Source of the DNA: Heliocidaris tuberculata
Taxonomy: Eukaryota > Echinodermata > Echinoidea > Camarodonta > Echinometridae
Assembly (NCBI GenBank): GCA_025618425.1
Contig: CM046845.1
Span: forward strand, 32,733,277-32,797,276
DNA: 64,000 nucleotides
Direction: 5' to 3'
Shown: positions 46,319 through 57,432 of the stretch, piece after piece
Numbering within the stretch: position 1 is the stretch's first letter
Layout of the letters: each line of letters starts with the position of its first letter
The notes under the pieces: model-generated
What the model was told of the DNA's origin: nothing
Seen by the model: only the letters and a program-made list of their open reading frames with translations
Databases searched by the model: none
Translations under genes and position numbers: made by a program

Positions 46319-47213
46319 CAGTGCTGTAGGACTCGAGTCCGGACTCGGACTCGAGACCGGTCTCGAGTCCCTATTTCTCTGGACTCGGACTCGGACTCGG
46401 ACTCGGACTCGAGCCACAAGGACTCGGTCTCGGACTCGGACTCGACCAATGGTGACTCGGGCCGAGACCGGCAACGAGACCGGCAATTTTTTCCGTTTTC
46501 CCCTTTTAATTTTAGCTCAAAAAATTACCCACCTATTTTCGCGCACCTTGCTCGATTGAGCGGTATTTTGAACATGAACTTTAAAACATCGATCGCCGTA
46601 ACGGTACAAGAATGTGCCCAAATAGATGATAGACGTTAAGATTCATGGTCGTTTTATGCTCGTATACACTCGTTATACACGTATTACACAGACAAGTATT
46701 GAAATTGATATTAACCATTTGGAGATGGATTAATATATAACACACGTTTCCCATTAGACCCTAGAATTTTAAGTGTGAATAGCTGGGAATCTTACAGAAC
46801 TTAATCTTCTTAAGCACCAAGCGACATGTCACGGCGACAAATCATTCATTTGTGAGCAAGCCTTTATAGTTGTCTGAATTCGTACTAAGAAAAGTTACAA
46901 TAAATTAAATTCTCTGACAAATGGAAGTTTTCAATGAACCAGAAACTGTTTAGATCTATGTTATAGAGAGTTCACAGTAAGGCATTTATAATAATAGAAA
47001 TAATGTGACGTAAACATTTTTTGCAATTTAAGATGTTCCCATCGGGACTCGGACTCGGACTCGGACTCGGACTCGGACTCGGACTCGGACTCGGACTCGG
47101 ATGTCCAGGACTCCGGACTCTGATGCCAGGACTCCGACTTGGACTCCGACTCGGACTCCGACTCGAACTCCGGGGACTCGGACTCGGATGGGATGGACTC
47201 GACTACAGCACTG
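46319..47213. mobile_element. hAT element with GGACTC subterminal repeats (block B only)
   Basis: The ends are CAGTGCTGTAGGACTCGAGT and the inverse CAGTGCTGTAGTCGAGTCC. AAGATAAG flanks both sides (46,311-46,318 and 47,214-47,221), a perfect 8-bp target duplication. Arrays of GGACTC/GACTCG follow each end. The 895 bp contain no transposase frame, so it is non-autonomous. A (TA)n run follows at 47,245-47,282. Confidence 0.92.
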
Positions 47214-47239
47214 AAGATAAGGTCCCTCGGGAATAAAAA

Positions 47240-47244
<5 letters not shown>

Positions 47245-47282
<38 letters not shown>
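47245..47282. repeat. (TA)n microsatellite
   Basis: A pure TA run of about 36 bp just right of the hAT element. Confidence 0.95.
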
Positions 47283-47286
<4 letters not shown>

Positions 47287-48137
47287 GACAAATATAAATA
47301 TGACTCTTTCATGGCGCACAAAAGACCATACTAGTCACTGACGCTGTTCCCCCTTTTTAATTTTTTTTGCTTGAAAGGATGTTGCGATATGAGGTTGCCA
47401 TAACACTGAATGTCCCAGTACATCTTTAGTGGGGAATGGTAATAAAGGGGCTTTCACCCTACAAAAGACCGCACCATCAGATTTCAGATTTCAGATTTAG
47501 ATTTTATTTCATTACATTTTCATTTTTCAAAGTATATAACAATAAGTATTATGAATCTGACAATATTCAAAATAATTGACAACACAACTTAGTGCATAAA
47601 CATTTTTCGATCATTACAAGCAAAACAAAGTGCATTAAAGTTTGAGTTGTGAGAGAAAAAAAAGTAACATCAATGAAGACTACTTAAGATTAATTTTATG
47701 AAAATGAGAATGAAAACAGAGACCAGCTTAGAAGCAAAGCTTGTAGAAGCGCTGGTCCCTGGCAAAAAGATGAAGCATGAATACAGTACATAAAAAGAAC
47801 TAGACTGGGCAATCATGCATAAAATGCCCAATAAAAGGGAAAAAAGAAGAAGACAGATACATGGCCTTGGAAAGCAAACAAATTATAGACATAACACACT
47901 TGCTATAGAAGAGAAAGCACTGAGAAATATTGTAAACACAAAAAGCTGGAAATAGTAATAGGAAAATAGTAAAGTTTTAAAGAAGTAAACTTTACAAAAG
48001 ACGGAACAAGAATGACAAAGTGACAGGTGGGGGTTAGGACAAGAGGGTGGGAAAGGGACAAGATCTTGAAGGTTTCATTTCGTCTTTAGATTTTGCTACA
48101 CAGGTAAACAACTGTCGTCATCAGGATCACTGAGGGA

Positions 48138-51100
48138 TCAATGTTCATAAAAAGCAATTAGTGATTTTTTCAATTTACGTTTGAACGTACTTAAACTTAT
48201 ACTGTCTCGTATATTTAAAGGGAGGGAATTCCAAAATTTAGGAGCAGTAAATGAAAAAGTATTCTGGGTTAATGCTGTACGAGTTCTTGGCAAGTGATAC
48301 AGATTTATTTGTCTAGTGGGATAATGATGGATTTCGTTATTTACTGTAAATATATTATTGAAGACAGTGGGCAATTCGTGGTTATGATACTGAAACATAA
48401 GTACAGCAAGATTGAGGCGATAAATATCATAAATTTGTAGTACATTATTAGAGTGAAACAGACCATCTGTGTGGTGGCGATAATTAACATTACTTATAAT
48501 TCGCATAGCCTTTTTCTGTAATAAAAAAACTCTGTCTAACAGGCATGCCGCACTGTTTCCCCATGCTAATATTCCATAATTAAGATATGGTAAAACCAGT
48601 GTGGAGTATAGTGATAAAAGAATATTTGGCGGAAAAGACCATTTGAGTTTATTAATCATACCAATGTTTCTGGATATCAATTTACATACATTATCAATAT
48701 GATGCTTCCATGAAAGTTTATTATCTATTATTGTGCCTAGAAATTTTGTTTCAATCACCTTCTGTATTTGTGTATTATCTATTAAAATCGGATGAGGTAG
48801 TTCGTTAAAAGTATTACTAAATAACATGTAATTTTTTTTTTCTAGATTTAGTGATAACTTATTAGCCTTAATCCATATTGCAACTGAATCCAGTTCCGAA
48901 TTAATCACATTACATAAAGTTTCTAGGCTTTTATGCGAAAAAAATAGATTAGTGTCATCTGCATACATAATAAAAGTCAATGAATTTGATGATCTATGAA
49001 AGTCATTTATATACAAAATAAAAAGTAAAGGGCCTAGAATAGAACCCTGTGGAACACCACAATTAATATTTCTTAAATGCGACATGCAATTTTCAATACA
49101 GACATATTGCTGTCGTTCGTATAAATAATTTCGAAACCAGTCTGAAACAATGCCCCTAATGCCATAATGTGAAAGTTTGCTTAAGAGAATTTCATGATCT
49201 ATAGTGTCGAATGCCTTAGAGAAGTCTAAGAACATTCCTATTGTGTGGGTACCATTATCAATAGAACTTGTAATATTATTAATTAGAGACAGGAGAGCAT
49301 GTGTTGTATTATGGTGTTTTCTAAACCCGAACTGAGATTCATGTAAAATATCATTATTATTCAAAAAAGCCATTGTACGAGTAAAAACTACCTTTTCAAG
49401 TATTTTGGAAAAGGTGGTTAACAAAGATATTGGCCTGTAGTTTGACAACGATAAGGGGTTACCCTTTTTAAAAATAGGGATTATTTTGGCTAATTTCATT
49501 TTGTTTGGAAAAACACCTGTGCTCAGAGATAGATTACATATATAAGTGAATGGTTCAACAATACTTGCTATAATTTTTTTAATTATGAAATTATCCAGAC
49601 CATCATGTCCACAACTGCGTTTACTCATAAAATTGTTAACAATATCAAGAACTTCACCTTCATTTACAGGAGTAAAAAACATAGAATTAGGGTTAGGGTT
49701 TTGTAAGTAATCATAAAATTTTCTATCACAGTTTGGTATCTTACTTGCTAAATTTGGACCTATTTCAACAAAATAATCATTGAAGTGATCAACAATATCT
49801 TGTAACTCCTTAATAGTTCTTTCATCAATTTGTATCTTAGAAATAGTACTTTTCTTTTTCTGTTTATTCAGAACTTCATTGATTAATTTCCATGTGTTTT
49901 TAGCATCTTTGTTACAATTCATAAATTGTCGTGAAAAATATATCTTTTTTTCTTTACGTAGTAACCCTGTCAATGTATTTTTATAATTCAAATATTTCGA
50001 CTTAGAACTTTCAGTGGGATTCGCTTTATATTTCAAATAAAGATTATTTTTCCTATTTATTGATCTTAATAAGTCTGGTGTTATCCATGGGGATTTTGGA
50101 ATTCTTTTCCTATTTTGAAGATTAACTTTTCTCATAGGACAACATTCATTAAACAAACTAGTTAATTTAGTCATAAATTCCTCAAAACTACTATTTACAT
50201 CAGTCATATCATAAATATCATTCCAATCTACTATGTTAAGTCTGTCTTTAAATTTGTTAATATTTCCTTCAGACAAATTCCGTTTGTATATTATAGAAGG
50301 GTATTGTGTTTGCAGCAAGATGGGGAAATGTGCAAATATGGGAAAGTGATCCGTCAGGTCTGATATTACAACGCCAGCTTGGGGAAAGGGATTCATGTTA
50401 CTAAATATATTGTCAATTAAGGTGGAAGATTGTTCCGCGATGCGAGTTGGTTTAGAAATAAGTGGTATAAATGAGGAAGTTAGAAGCGTTCCATAGAATT
50501 CATGAACGAAAGTATCAGAATCGTAGTTTAATAAATTAACATTGAAATCACCCATTAAAAAACAATCCTTGCCCCGCAGTATTGGGTTTGAGAGAATATT
50601 TTGGAGGCTAATTAAAAAATCATTGTGGCCAGATTTGGGAGGCCTATATATGACTCCAATAATGATATTTTTTCTATTAACAAAATCAATTTCTACAAAA
50701 AGTGTTTCTATGGAATCATTCACATAATTCAAAGCAGGTCTATTATTATAGTTATATTCTGAGGAAATATATAGAGCAACACCGCCCCCTATTCTATTGG
50801 TCCTATTAATCACTATTAAGTCAAAACCCTGGATTGAAAACAAAGAATTAGGGGTATCTGAAAGCAATGTTTCTGATAGGCCAATTACTGAACATTTAAA
50901 ACTAAGCCGATCAAGAAGATTACGCAAACACTCGAAGTTTCTATTCATACTTCTAATATTAGCATGAAACAAAGAAAACTCAGCCTTATCCATATTTAAA
51001 AAGTGTGAAACAAATTGATTTTCAGAGTAATAAGAGGATGATTTGGCTTTATCATGTTCATTGTCATCGAAATGTACATCAAAATCCTTGGCATTCGAGT

Positions 51101-51242
51101 TTAGAGTAGTGATCATATCATTAACAAATTTAGTGTCAGGACTGCGAGTTTGAGAATGTAATAGCGTTTGGAAGGCATCTAAGAATTCATCATTGGTTAA
51201 GTTATTACCGGGTATGTTATCGTTATTACCGTTATTTACCAT
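48138..51242 (-). CDS. LINE ORF: apurinic-type endonuclease and reverse transcriptase
   Basis: An uninterrupted 1034-residue frame. An N-terminal segment of about 85 residues has no recognised fold. The endonuclease spans about 88-305 with HANIRS, SETLLS (Glu124), GVIYRPP, GDFNVN (Asp232, Asn234) and SDLTDHFP (Asp295, His299). The reverse transcriptase spans about 575-830 with NYRPISLL, FLDFSKAFD (Asp673), GVPQGSILGPLLF and the catalytic YADD (760-763). A C-terminal region follows with NYGILAWGN and FWNSLP blocks. All catalytic residues I can check are present, so this copy may be recent or active. The domain order fits the CR1/L2/Jockey assemblage; clade assignment needs a tree. It encodes a single ORF with no separate gag-like ORF visible upstream. 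Confidence 0.92.
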   Translation of the reverse strand: MVNNGNNDNIPGNNLTNDEFLDAFQTLLHSQTRSPDTKFVNDMITTLNSNAKDFDVHFDDNEHDKAKSSSYYSENQFVSHFLNMDKAEFSLFHANIRSMNRNFECLRNLLDRLSFKCSVIGLSETLLSDTPNSLFSIQGFDLIVINRTNRIGGGVALYISSEYNYNNRPALNYVNDSIETLFVEIDFVNRKNIIIGVIYRPPKSGHNDFLISLQNILSNPILRGKDCFLMGDFNVNLLNYDSDTFVHEFYGTLLTSSFIPLISKPTRIAEQSSTLIDNIFSNMNPFPQAGVVISDLTDHFPIFAHFPILLQTQYPSIIYKRNLSEGNINKFKDRLNIVDWNDIYDMTDVNSSFEEFMTKLTSLFNECCPMRKVNLQNRKRIPKSPWITPDLLRSINRKNNLYLKYKANPTESSKSKYLNYKNTLTGLLRKEKKIYFSRQFMNCNKDAKNTWKLINEVLNKQKKKSTISKIQIDERTIKELQDIVDHFNDYFVEIGPNLASKIPNCDRKFYDYLQNPNPNSMFFTPVNEGEVLDIVNNFMSKRSCGHDGLDNFIIKKIIASIVEPFTYICNLSLSTGVFPNKMKLAKIIPIFKKGNPLSLSNYRPISLLTTFSKILEKVVFTRTMAFLNNNDILHESQFGFRKHHNTTHALLSLINNITSSIDNGTHTIGMFLDFSKAFDTIDHEILLSKLSHYGIRGIVSDWFRNYLYERQQYVCIENCMSHLRNINCGVPQGSILGPLLFILYINDFHRSSNSLTFIMYADDTNLFFSHKSLETLCNVINSELDSVAIWIKANKLSLNLEKKNYMLFSNTFNELPHPILIDNTQIQKVIETKFLGTIIDNKLSWKHHIDNVCKLISRNIGMINKLKWSFPPNILLSLYSTLVLPYLNYGILAWGNSAACLLDRVFLLQKKAMRIISNVNYRHHTDGLFHSNNVLQIYDIYRLNLAVLMFQYHNHELPTVFNNIFTVNNEIHHYPTRQINLYHLPRTRTALTQNTFSFTAPKFWNSLPLNIRDSISLSTFKRKLKKSLIAFYEH

Positions 51243-51850
51243 TATGTAAGATTATCATCACCGTAAAGAGATAGATCTTAGGCCACCTGAGGGGAAAGGG
51301 GTAGGAGTAGGGTCTGGTAGGGAGGGATACTGTCACAATGTACATAAATACACCATTTAGAGAACACATATTTAAGAGACAAGAGAACATAACTTAAAAA
51401 AAACCAAAAAACAAAACAAAAACGAAAAACAAAAAAACAAAAACAGACAAACAATACTAAAAAAAAAAAAAGCAACGAACAAACAAAAACAAAGCAAAGG
51501 CAAAGACTGTATAAAACGAGTCTTAGGACAAGGCCATGCATCTAACAGTGAGTATCTAGAAATAGTAAGAGTTTAAAATACACGTTGTGTTCTCAAAGTA
51601 ATAAATTGACATGAGGAAATGGTTTGATGATAGGCACCAGATATTTGGCTGGGCAAAAGTAAATAACCAAAGACAGATACAATAACAAATAACAATCGAT
51701 GAAAGCTTAGAGGTCATGCGTTGTACGTCAAGCACTAACACAAATTTAGTAATAAATGTGAACATTAACTGACCATCATGACCATGGGCCGTCGAACCAA
51801 AAGACAACCGATGGGTCGATGATCGCTTGTATCATTGATGGCAAAAGCAC
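51243..51850 (-). other. 5' UTR of the LINE
   Basis: Between the start codon of the ORF and the insertion point. It contains a CAAAA-rich stretch (51,400-51,495 on the plus strand), which makes a spurious hydrophobic minus-strand frame. An internal promoter would be expected here but cannot be pinpointed. Confidence 0.5.
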
Positions 51851-51999
51851 AATCGGCTGTGGGTGTATTGAACTTGTCAGTTGGATGCTGGATATTAAAC
51901 AGAGGATCGATAAACTAGAATATCTTGTTCGATTAGAAGTTACTTGTTACTTGTTGAAATAATCCCTGTTGCATCTCACACTGGATGCTATACTGGGAT

Positions 52000-52096
52000 A
52001 TAAGTATAAGTAGTATGATATTGTTGTGGTTGTGCAGTTGTGCTGATGGCGGCGGTGGTGGTATGATGGTTGCTGTTGTTGTTGTAGTGGTAGTAA

Positions 52097-52131
<35 letters not shown>

Positions 52132-52133
52132 TA

Positions 52134-52183
<50 letters not shown>

Positions 52184-52199
52184 TATAGTAGTAGTAGTT

Positions 52200-52253
<54 letters not shown>

Positions 52254-52350
52254 ATAGTAGTAGTAGTAGTATTAAAACGTAGTAGCAATAATAGTAGCAG
52301 TAGTAATACATGTAGTAATAAAAGTATTAGTAATAGTAGTAGTAGTAATA
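52000..52350. repeat. (AGT)n microsatellite, block B
   Basis: A long AGT run with TATAGT interruptions at the same relative place as 34,497-34,850 in block A. Confidence 0.95.
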
Positions 52351-52969
52351 CTAGGTGCAAAAACATTTGACACTTTTGTTCGTTAAGTACTCTAAAGTTG
52401 TATCGTATTGGACAGAGATTTTCAAATTGTACAGTTGAAGGATGTCAAATTTGTTTGAAGCAAGTTTTATGACATTTCTTTGAATACTAATCTTAAAGCA
52501 GTGCTCTAAATATTTAATTAGATTTTCACTTTTTGAGAAATTACGGTCACAAAATCTGTGTGTATCAGTAATCAAATCAGAGCACAAAAATTACCATGGT
52601 GTATTGAAGCTGAAATTCCAGAGCACCTCTTATAACCCAGAGTAATGAATCATTAATGATACTGGATAGCAACAGGTTGGCAGGAATGACAGGTGAGATG
52701 CACAATGGCAATTATATGTTCTAAATTAATTACCGACACACACAGATTTCGTGGTCTCAAATTTTAAAAAAGTGAAACGTGATTAAATATTCAGAGCATT
52801 TTTAAAAGAATATTAATGAATCAAAGAAATTTTACAAAACTTATTCCAAGTAAATTTGACATCCTTCAATTTAACGTTTTGAAAACCACATTCTGACAGG
52901 AGTTTTAACATTTGAGTTATTAACAATCAAAAGTGCCAAATGTTAATTTTTTTACACCTAGTAGTAACA

Positions 52970-52972
52970 TTA

Positions 52973-53022
<50 letters not shown>
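52970..53022. repeat. (AGT)n run inserted in block B
   Basis: At the matching place block A has no AGT run (about 35,455-35,465). The run and the following sequence to about 53,290 are specific to block B. Confidence 0.85.
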
Positions 53023-53290
53023 TGGCATATAATTGAAGGGAAATTATATAATTTATAAATTTGTAGCAATTTTTTTTTTCTATTTTCATCTCTGTCACCC
53101 CCCTTCTCTCTCTCTCTTTCTCTCAGCATATTTCTCTCCCTCTCTCTGTATCTCTCCTATCTATTTTTTTCCTCTCCCTCTTATTTGTGAGAGTGGGGAA
53201 CTCTACATAATGCTTTACTGGCAAGATGGATTGATTACGGGCGCTGTTACCGAAACCGAATAAGTGAGATTGACTTTTCTATTTTTCTTT

Positions 53291-54334
53291 TTTACATTAT
53301 ATTCTCTATTATGCCCAAGATTTCTTTACTGTGATTATGCTAAAAAAAAAAAAGAAGAAAAAAAAAAAAGAAGGAATGATTATCTACTTAATTGAGTTCT
53401 AACAGTAACCTGTTTTTATTGGATCTTGGCAATCCCAATTCAAGCTCCACTTTTATGGCTATACCCCCTTCCTACAATGTTTTATTGCATTTTGTCAGAA
53501 TGGAATAAATGTGAATTTCAATCAGTTCAGTCAAAAACTTTATTCGATTTCCATATTATAAAATACAGATCATAATATTGGTAACTTGTAGTCATTTGAT
53601 AGTAGTGGATATCACAATATGAACGAAATATAAACTATGATATGCTGCAAACATCCAGTTAGGATTGAAATATTATGCCACCGAGGTTGTCTCCACTGTT
53701 TTGTTCGGTTTTTTTTTTTTCTAAATGAAGGCATAGAGTGTAATCAATATAATTTAGAAGGGAATAAAGATCAAAGCGAATGTTCATTTTTTTTTCTTGT
53801 CTGAGTACATTTACATGTGATCCGTGACAAGGGATATCAAAGACATAAAATTTTTCATACTCTTACACATTTAAATGAATGAAAATTTGGCTCAATTTGA
53901 TCAACAATGAAAAAACACCTTAAGTGATTGACCGGTGACGTCTAAACACGCCTAATTTCCGTTACCGCATCACATTTTGTATATATTTCTTATCTATAAA
54001 AACGTCAACTGTCTGAACTTATTCCAATCTAAGCAGCAACATTAATGTTTACAGTATAAGGCACTGTGAAGAAATCTCTTTAGCAATTCCGTGTGTAAAT
54101 TACAATTTGGCACAATAGCGAAAGTAGTTAAATTTCTAATTTGCTCATTAATTTGGCCTAAAATGTAAGAAAAAAAATCCTTAAGAGTTTTTTTAAAAAC
54201 AAATTTCATGAAAGAATAAGAAAACTCACAAAGATTCAGGAAACTTGATCACCTAACGTACACGTTAGTTTATTGATTTTTAATAAGAATGATAAGAGTT
54301 CTATCATACCACTGTATGAATGGTTACATTCGTT
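53291..54334. other. Duplicated non-coding sequence, block B
   Basis: Aligns with about 35,490-36,532 in block A. No exon was recognised. Confidence 0.5.
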
Positions 54335-55245
54335 TTCCGAAGGTTCATAATTCCGAAGGTTCGTTACTCTGATGGTTCCTTTACTCCGAAATTTCATAAT
54401 TCCGAAGGTTCATATTCCGAAAATGAAAAAGGGTTCATAATTCCGAAAATGAAACAGAGTTCATAATTTTGAAAATGAAAAGGGTTCACAATTCCGAAAA
54501 TGAAATAGTTCATAATTTCGAAAATAAAAAGGGTTCATGATTCTGGAAATGAAATAGAGTTCATAATTTTGAAAATGAAAAGGGTTCACAATTCCGAAAA
54601 AGAAATAGTTCATAATTTCGAAAATAAAAAGGGTTCATGATTCTGAAAATGAAATAGAGTTCATAATTTCGAAAATGAAAAGGGTTCATAATTCCGAAAA
54701 TGAAATAGTTCATAATTTCGAAAATGAAAAGGGTTCATAATTCCGAAAATGAAATAGTTCATAATTTCGAAAATAAAAAGGGTTCATGATTCTGAAAATG
54801 AAATAGAGTTCATAATTTTGAAAATGAAAAGGGTTCACAATTCCGAAAAAGAAATAGTTCATAATTTCGAAAATAAAAAGGGTTCATGATTCTGAAAATG
54901 AAATAGAGTTCATAATTTCGAAAATGAAAAGGGTTCATAATTCCGAAAATGAAATAGTTCATAATTTCGAAAATGAAAAGGGTTCATAATTCCGAAGGTT
55001 CATATTCCGAAAACAAAAAAGGGTTCATAATTCCGAAAATGAAATGGAGTTCATAATTTCGAAAATGAAAAGGGTTCATAATTCCGAAGGTTCATAATTC
55101 CGAAAATGTAATAGAACCCTGCATCATTTTTTCGGAATTACGAGCCTTCGGAATAATGAACCCCGTTTCATTTTCGGAATTTTGAACCTTCGGATAAAGT
55201 AAACGAACCTTCTGAATTTTGAACCCTTTCTCACGTTCAGAATTA
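54335..55245. repeat. Expanded TTCATAATTCCGAA minisatellite with higher-order units
   Basis: The basic unit of about 25 bp is GGTTCATAATTCCGAAAATG and variants (TTTCGAA, TTCTGAA, TTTTGAA). Variants recur in a fixed order, giving higher-order units of roughly 100 bp. The array ends with inverted units (TTTTTCGGAATT, GAACCTTCGGA) from about 55,128. Block A has only about 160 bp here. Confidence 0.92.
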
Positions 55246-55946
55246 TGACCCCCCTGGTATTGGAAATTTGTGCCCCCCCCCCCCCCCCCTTGTGAATAAC
55301 CTTGATATAATAGGTATCATCCAAATTTGAGAAGTAATTTCAGAAGGAAATCCATACCATTGTCACCACCCATACGACGTTATTGCCATTACATTCAGTA
55401 GAGTACTTTCAAAAGTCAAGTATTACGAGAGCATAAAATTGCAGCAGGAGCGAATTTCCTTATTGCCCCTTGAGAGGGAAAGTGAAAGTCAAATGTATAA
55501 AATATATAAAATGTTTCCTATACAGAGTTATTTCCTGAACTAAATTGATTCTGTCTCGTCTCCGATGTTATTTTTGTATATACATTAAACTATTTATGAT
55601 TCATGAGGAAATATCAAATGACATACATACATTTTCAGACCAAATGGTAGGTTTATTCTCCCCTCCCCCCCCCCCGTACCTCTTAAAAACAATTAAAACA
55701 TTGACCTATACATGCACACTTCATATCACATAATGTCAAGATTACTCTGTAATCCATATTCCCGCGTTTATAGATTCATGAATACCTCAACTTTGACACA
55801 GTCCTTTGGTAAACTGAAACTAATGATGCATTGATTGTTAAAACAAGGAGTGTGTTAACAGTCACAAGACAAAACCACTGAGGCTAAGGACGTTAGAGGT
55901 AATTTTTCCCCCCTTTACTTTGAACCTGTTATTAAATCATTACTAA

Positions 55947-56369
55947 TAGAGGTGTTTTGGTCTAGTGGATACTTCACTGGACTGTGGTTTACATGGCTCG
56001 CGGTGCAAGTCCCGCCTCGGCACTAATGTCCTTTGACAAGATATTCATCTATATTTGCCACTCTTCCAACCAGGGCCTTCTTGCATAAAGAGTTGCGATT
56101 AAACGCAACTCAAAAAATTAAACGCAATTCCCAAATACGCGATCCCGATTGGTTGAAAATCGAGTTGCGTTTAATTTTTTGAGTAGCGTTTAATCGCAAC
56201 TCTTTATGCAAGAGGACCCAGGTGTAGTAAATGGGTACCTGGCAGGAATTTATTCCTTGAATGCTTTTAGTGCCTTATCGGCAGTTGGGCTAAAGCCAGG
56301 GTAATAATAGTACTTTGTAGGCGCCTTGAGCATCCCCTGGGAAGGATACGAGCGCAATATAAATATAGC

Positions 56370-56370
<1 letters not shown>
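55947..56370 (+). mobile_element. tRNA-derived SINE interrupted by a MITE, block B
   Basis: The head is TTTTGGTCTAGTGGATACTT with GTGCAAGTCCCGCCTC-like box B sequence. The body is CACTCTTCCAACCAG, then a 145-bp MITE, then GGTGTAGTAAATGGGTACCT and GAGCGCAATATAAATA. The tail is the ATT microsatellite that follows. The block A counterpart lacks both the head and the MITE. Confidence 0.82.
56074..56218. mobile_element. Palindromic MITE nested in the SINE (block B only)
   Basis: The ends are GGCCTTCTTGCATAAAGAGT and the inverse GGTCCTCTTGCATAAAGAGT. Further inverted words GTTGCG(A/T)TTAA... follow, so the two arms pair over most of the 145 bp. CAG flanks both sides (56,071-56,073 and 56,219-56,221). 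A 3-bp duplication is compatible with PIF/Harbinger transposons. The empty site in block A is CCACCCAAGTGTAG. A degraded relative lies at 16,545. Confidence 0.85.
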
Positions 56371-56408
<38 letters not shown>

Positions 56409-56434
56409 CATCATCATTATTATTATTATTATTG

Positions 56435-56489
<55 letters not shown>

Positions 56490-56542
56490 CATTATTATCA
56501 TTATTATTATTATTATTATTATTATCATCATCATTATTATTA

Positions 56543-56609
<67 letters not shown>

Positions 56610-56632
56610 CATTATTATTATCATCATCATTA
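56371..56632. repeat. (ATT)n microsatellite, expanded in block B
   Basis: ATT with ATC interruptions for about 260 bp at the SINE tail. The same tail in block A (38,339-38,353) is about 15 bp. All six frames are open because of the repeat. Confidence 0.95.
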
Positions 56633-56745
56633 TTCTTTGATTATAGAGTTTCCAAAAGAGATATAGAGTTCTACAAACATGCAACCACACTTCAAAAATA
56701 AATCTTAATATTCTTGATGAGGTAATTGGGAAGGTTGTGATAATT

Positions 56746-57432
56746 GAAGACCTGAATATAAAAATGGCCCAAGTCCAATTTTTGGCCAAATTGAGTTAAA
56801 CCTGCGAAATTATTTCTTATACATGAGCCCATCTTGTGTATAAATGGTAGACCTGAATTCCCCCCCCCCCCCCGGAAGTGCCTAAAATGAATGAATGAAA
56901 GTAGTATGAATGTAAGAATGGCCCAAGTCCATTGGACTTGGGCCATTGTTACATTCATATCATAGCGCCCTTGTGCATAACACATACATGCGCCCTCATT
57001 TAACACAGGCACACACACAAACACACACACGCTATCCCATAAATTAACATGCTAAGTGACGAGAGACATTGTGCTGTAGTATCCAACCACAGATATGTAA
57101 GCCATACTGATTAAAAGCTAAAAAGAAATATGATGTATTCTTTCTAGAAGACTAATTACGACAGTAGCCTACTCTGTATATGATTCAAAGAATGGCCCAA
57201 GTCCATATGATTCAAAAAACGACCCAAGTCCATCAAACAAAAGGACCCCCCTACAAGAAACGTGAATGTTATTTATGATAAGAATGTACATTTGAACTTG
57301 TATTTAAGATGTTGCCTTACCATCATAGTCAAATATAATATTATTGGACAAATTAAAAAAAATATTAAGTTTTTTTCAGTTTACTCGAAATGACCTGCCA
57401 TGGACTTGGGTCGTTTTTATATTCAGATACTC
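56746..57432. mobile_element. Unclassified inverted-repeat element with AATT target (block B only)
   Basis: Block A reads GTGATAATTTTCTC. In block B this is split, with AATT retained at both edges (56,742-56,745 and 57,433-57,436). The ends begin GAAGACCTGAATATAAAAA and, inverted, GAGTATCTGAATATAAAAA, continuing into CCCAAGTCCA. The word GGCCCAAGTCCA or its variant GACCCAAGTCCA occurs several times inside, in both orientations, including a back-to-back pair at about 56,918-56,945. No transposase frame was seen in 687 bp. A 4-bp duplication is known for Sola-type elements, but the assignment is open. Confidence 0.8.

Larger units (their letters stand above)
47478..51850 (-). mobile_element. 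Near-complete LINE (non-LTR retrotransposon), block B only
   Basis: Block A reads GACCGTACCATAATCGGCC without interruption (34,387-34,405). In block B the halves CACCAT and AATCGG are separated by this 4.4-kb insert. Read on the minus strand it has a 5' UTR of about 600 bp, one long ORF, a 3' UTR of about 660 bp and a terminal ATCTGAA tandem tail, as in CR1/L2-like elements that lack poly-A. AAAAGACCGCACC on one side and AAAAGCAC on the other may be a degraded target duplication. Confidence 0.9.

Noticed and set aside
51278..51541. Hydrophobic 87-codon minus-strand frame upstream of the LINE ORF
   Set aside because: Derived from a CAAAA-rich stretch of the LINE 5' UTR; composition alone explains it.
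54335..55245. CRISPR-like array
   Set aside because: Units are contiguous variants of one another with no unique spacers of constant length, and the genome is eukaryotic.
56250..56789. 179-codon poly-Ile frame
   Set aside because: Produced by the ATT microsatellite at the SINE tail.
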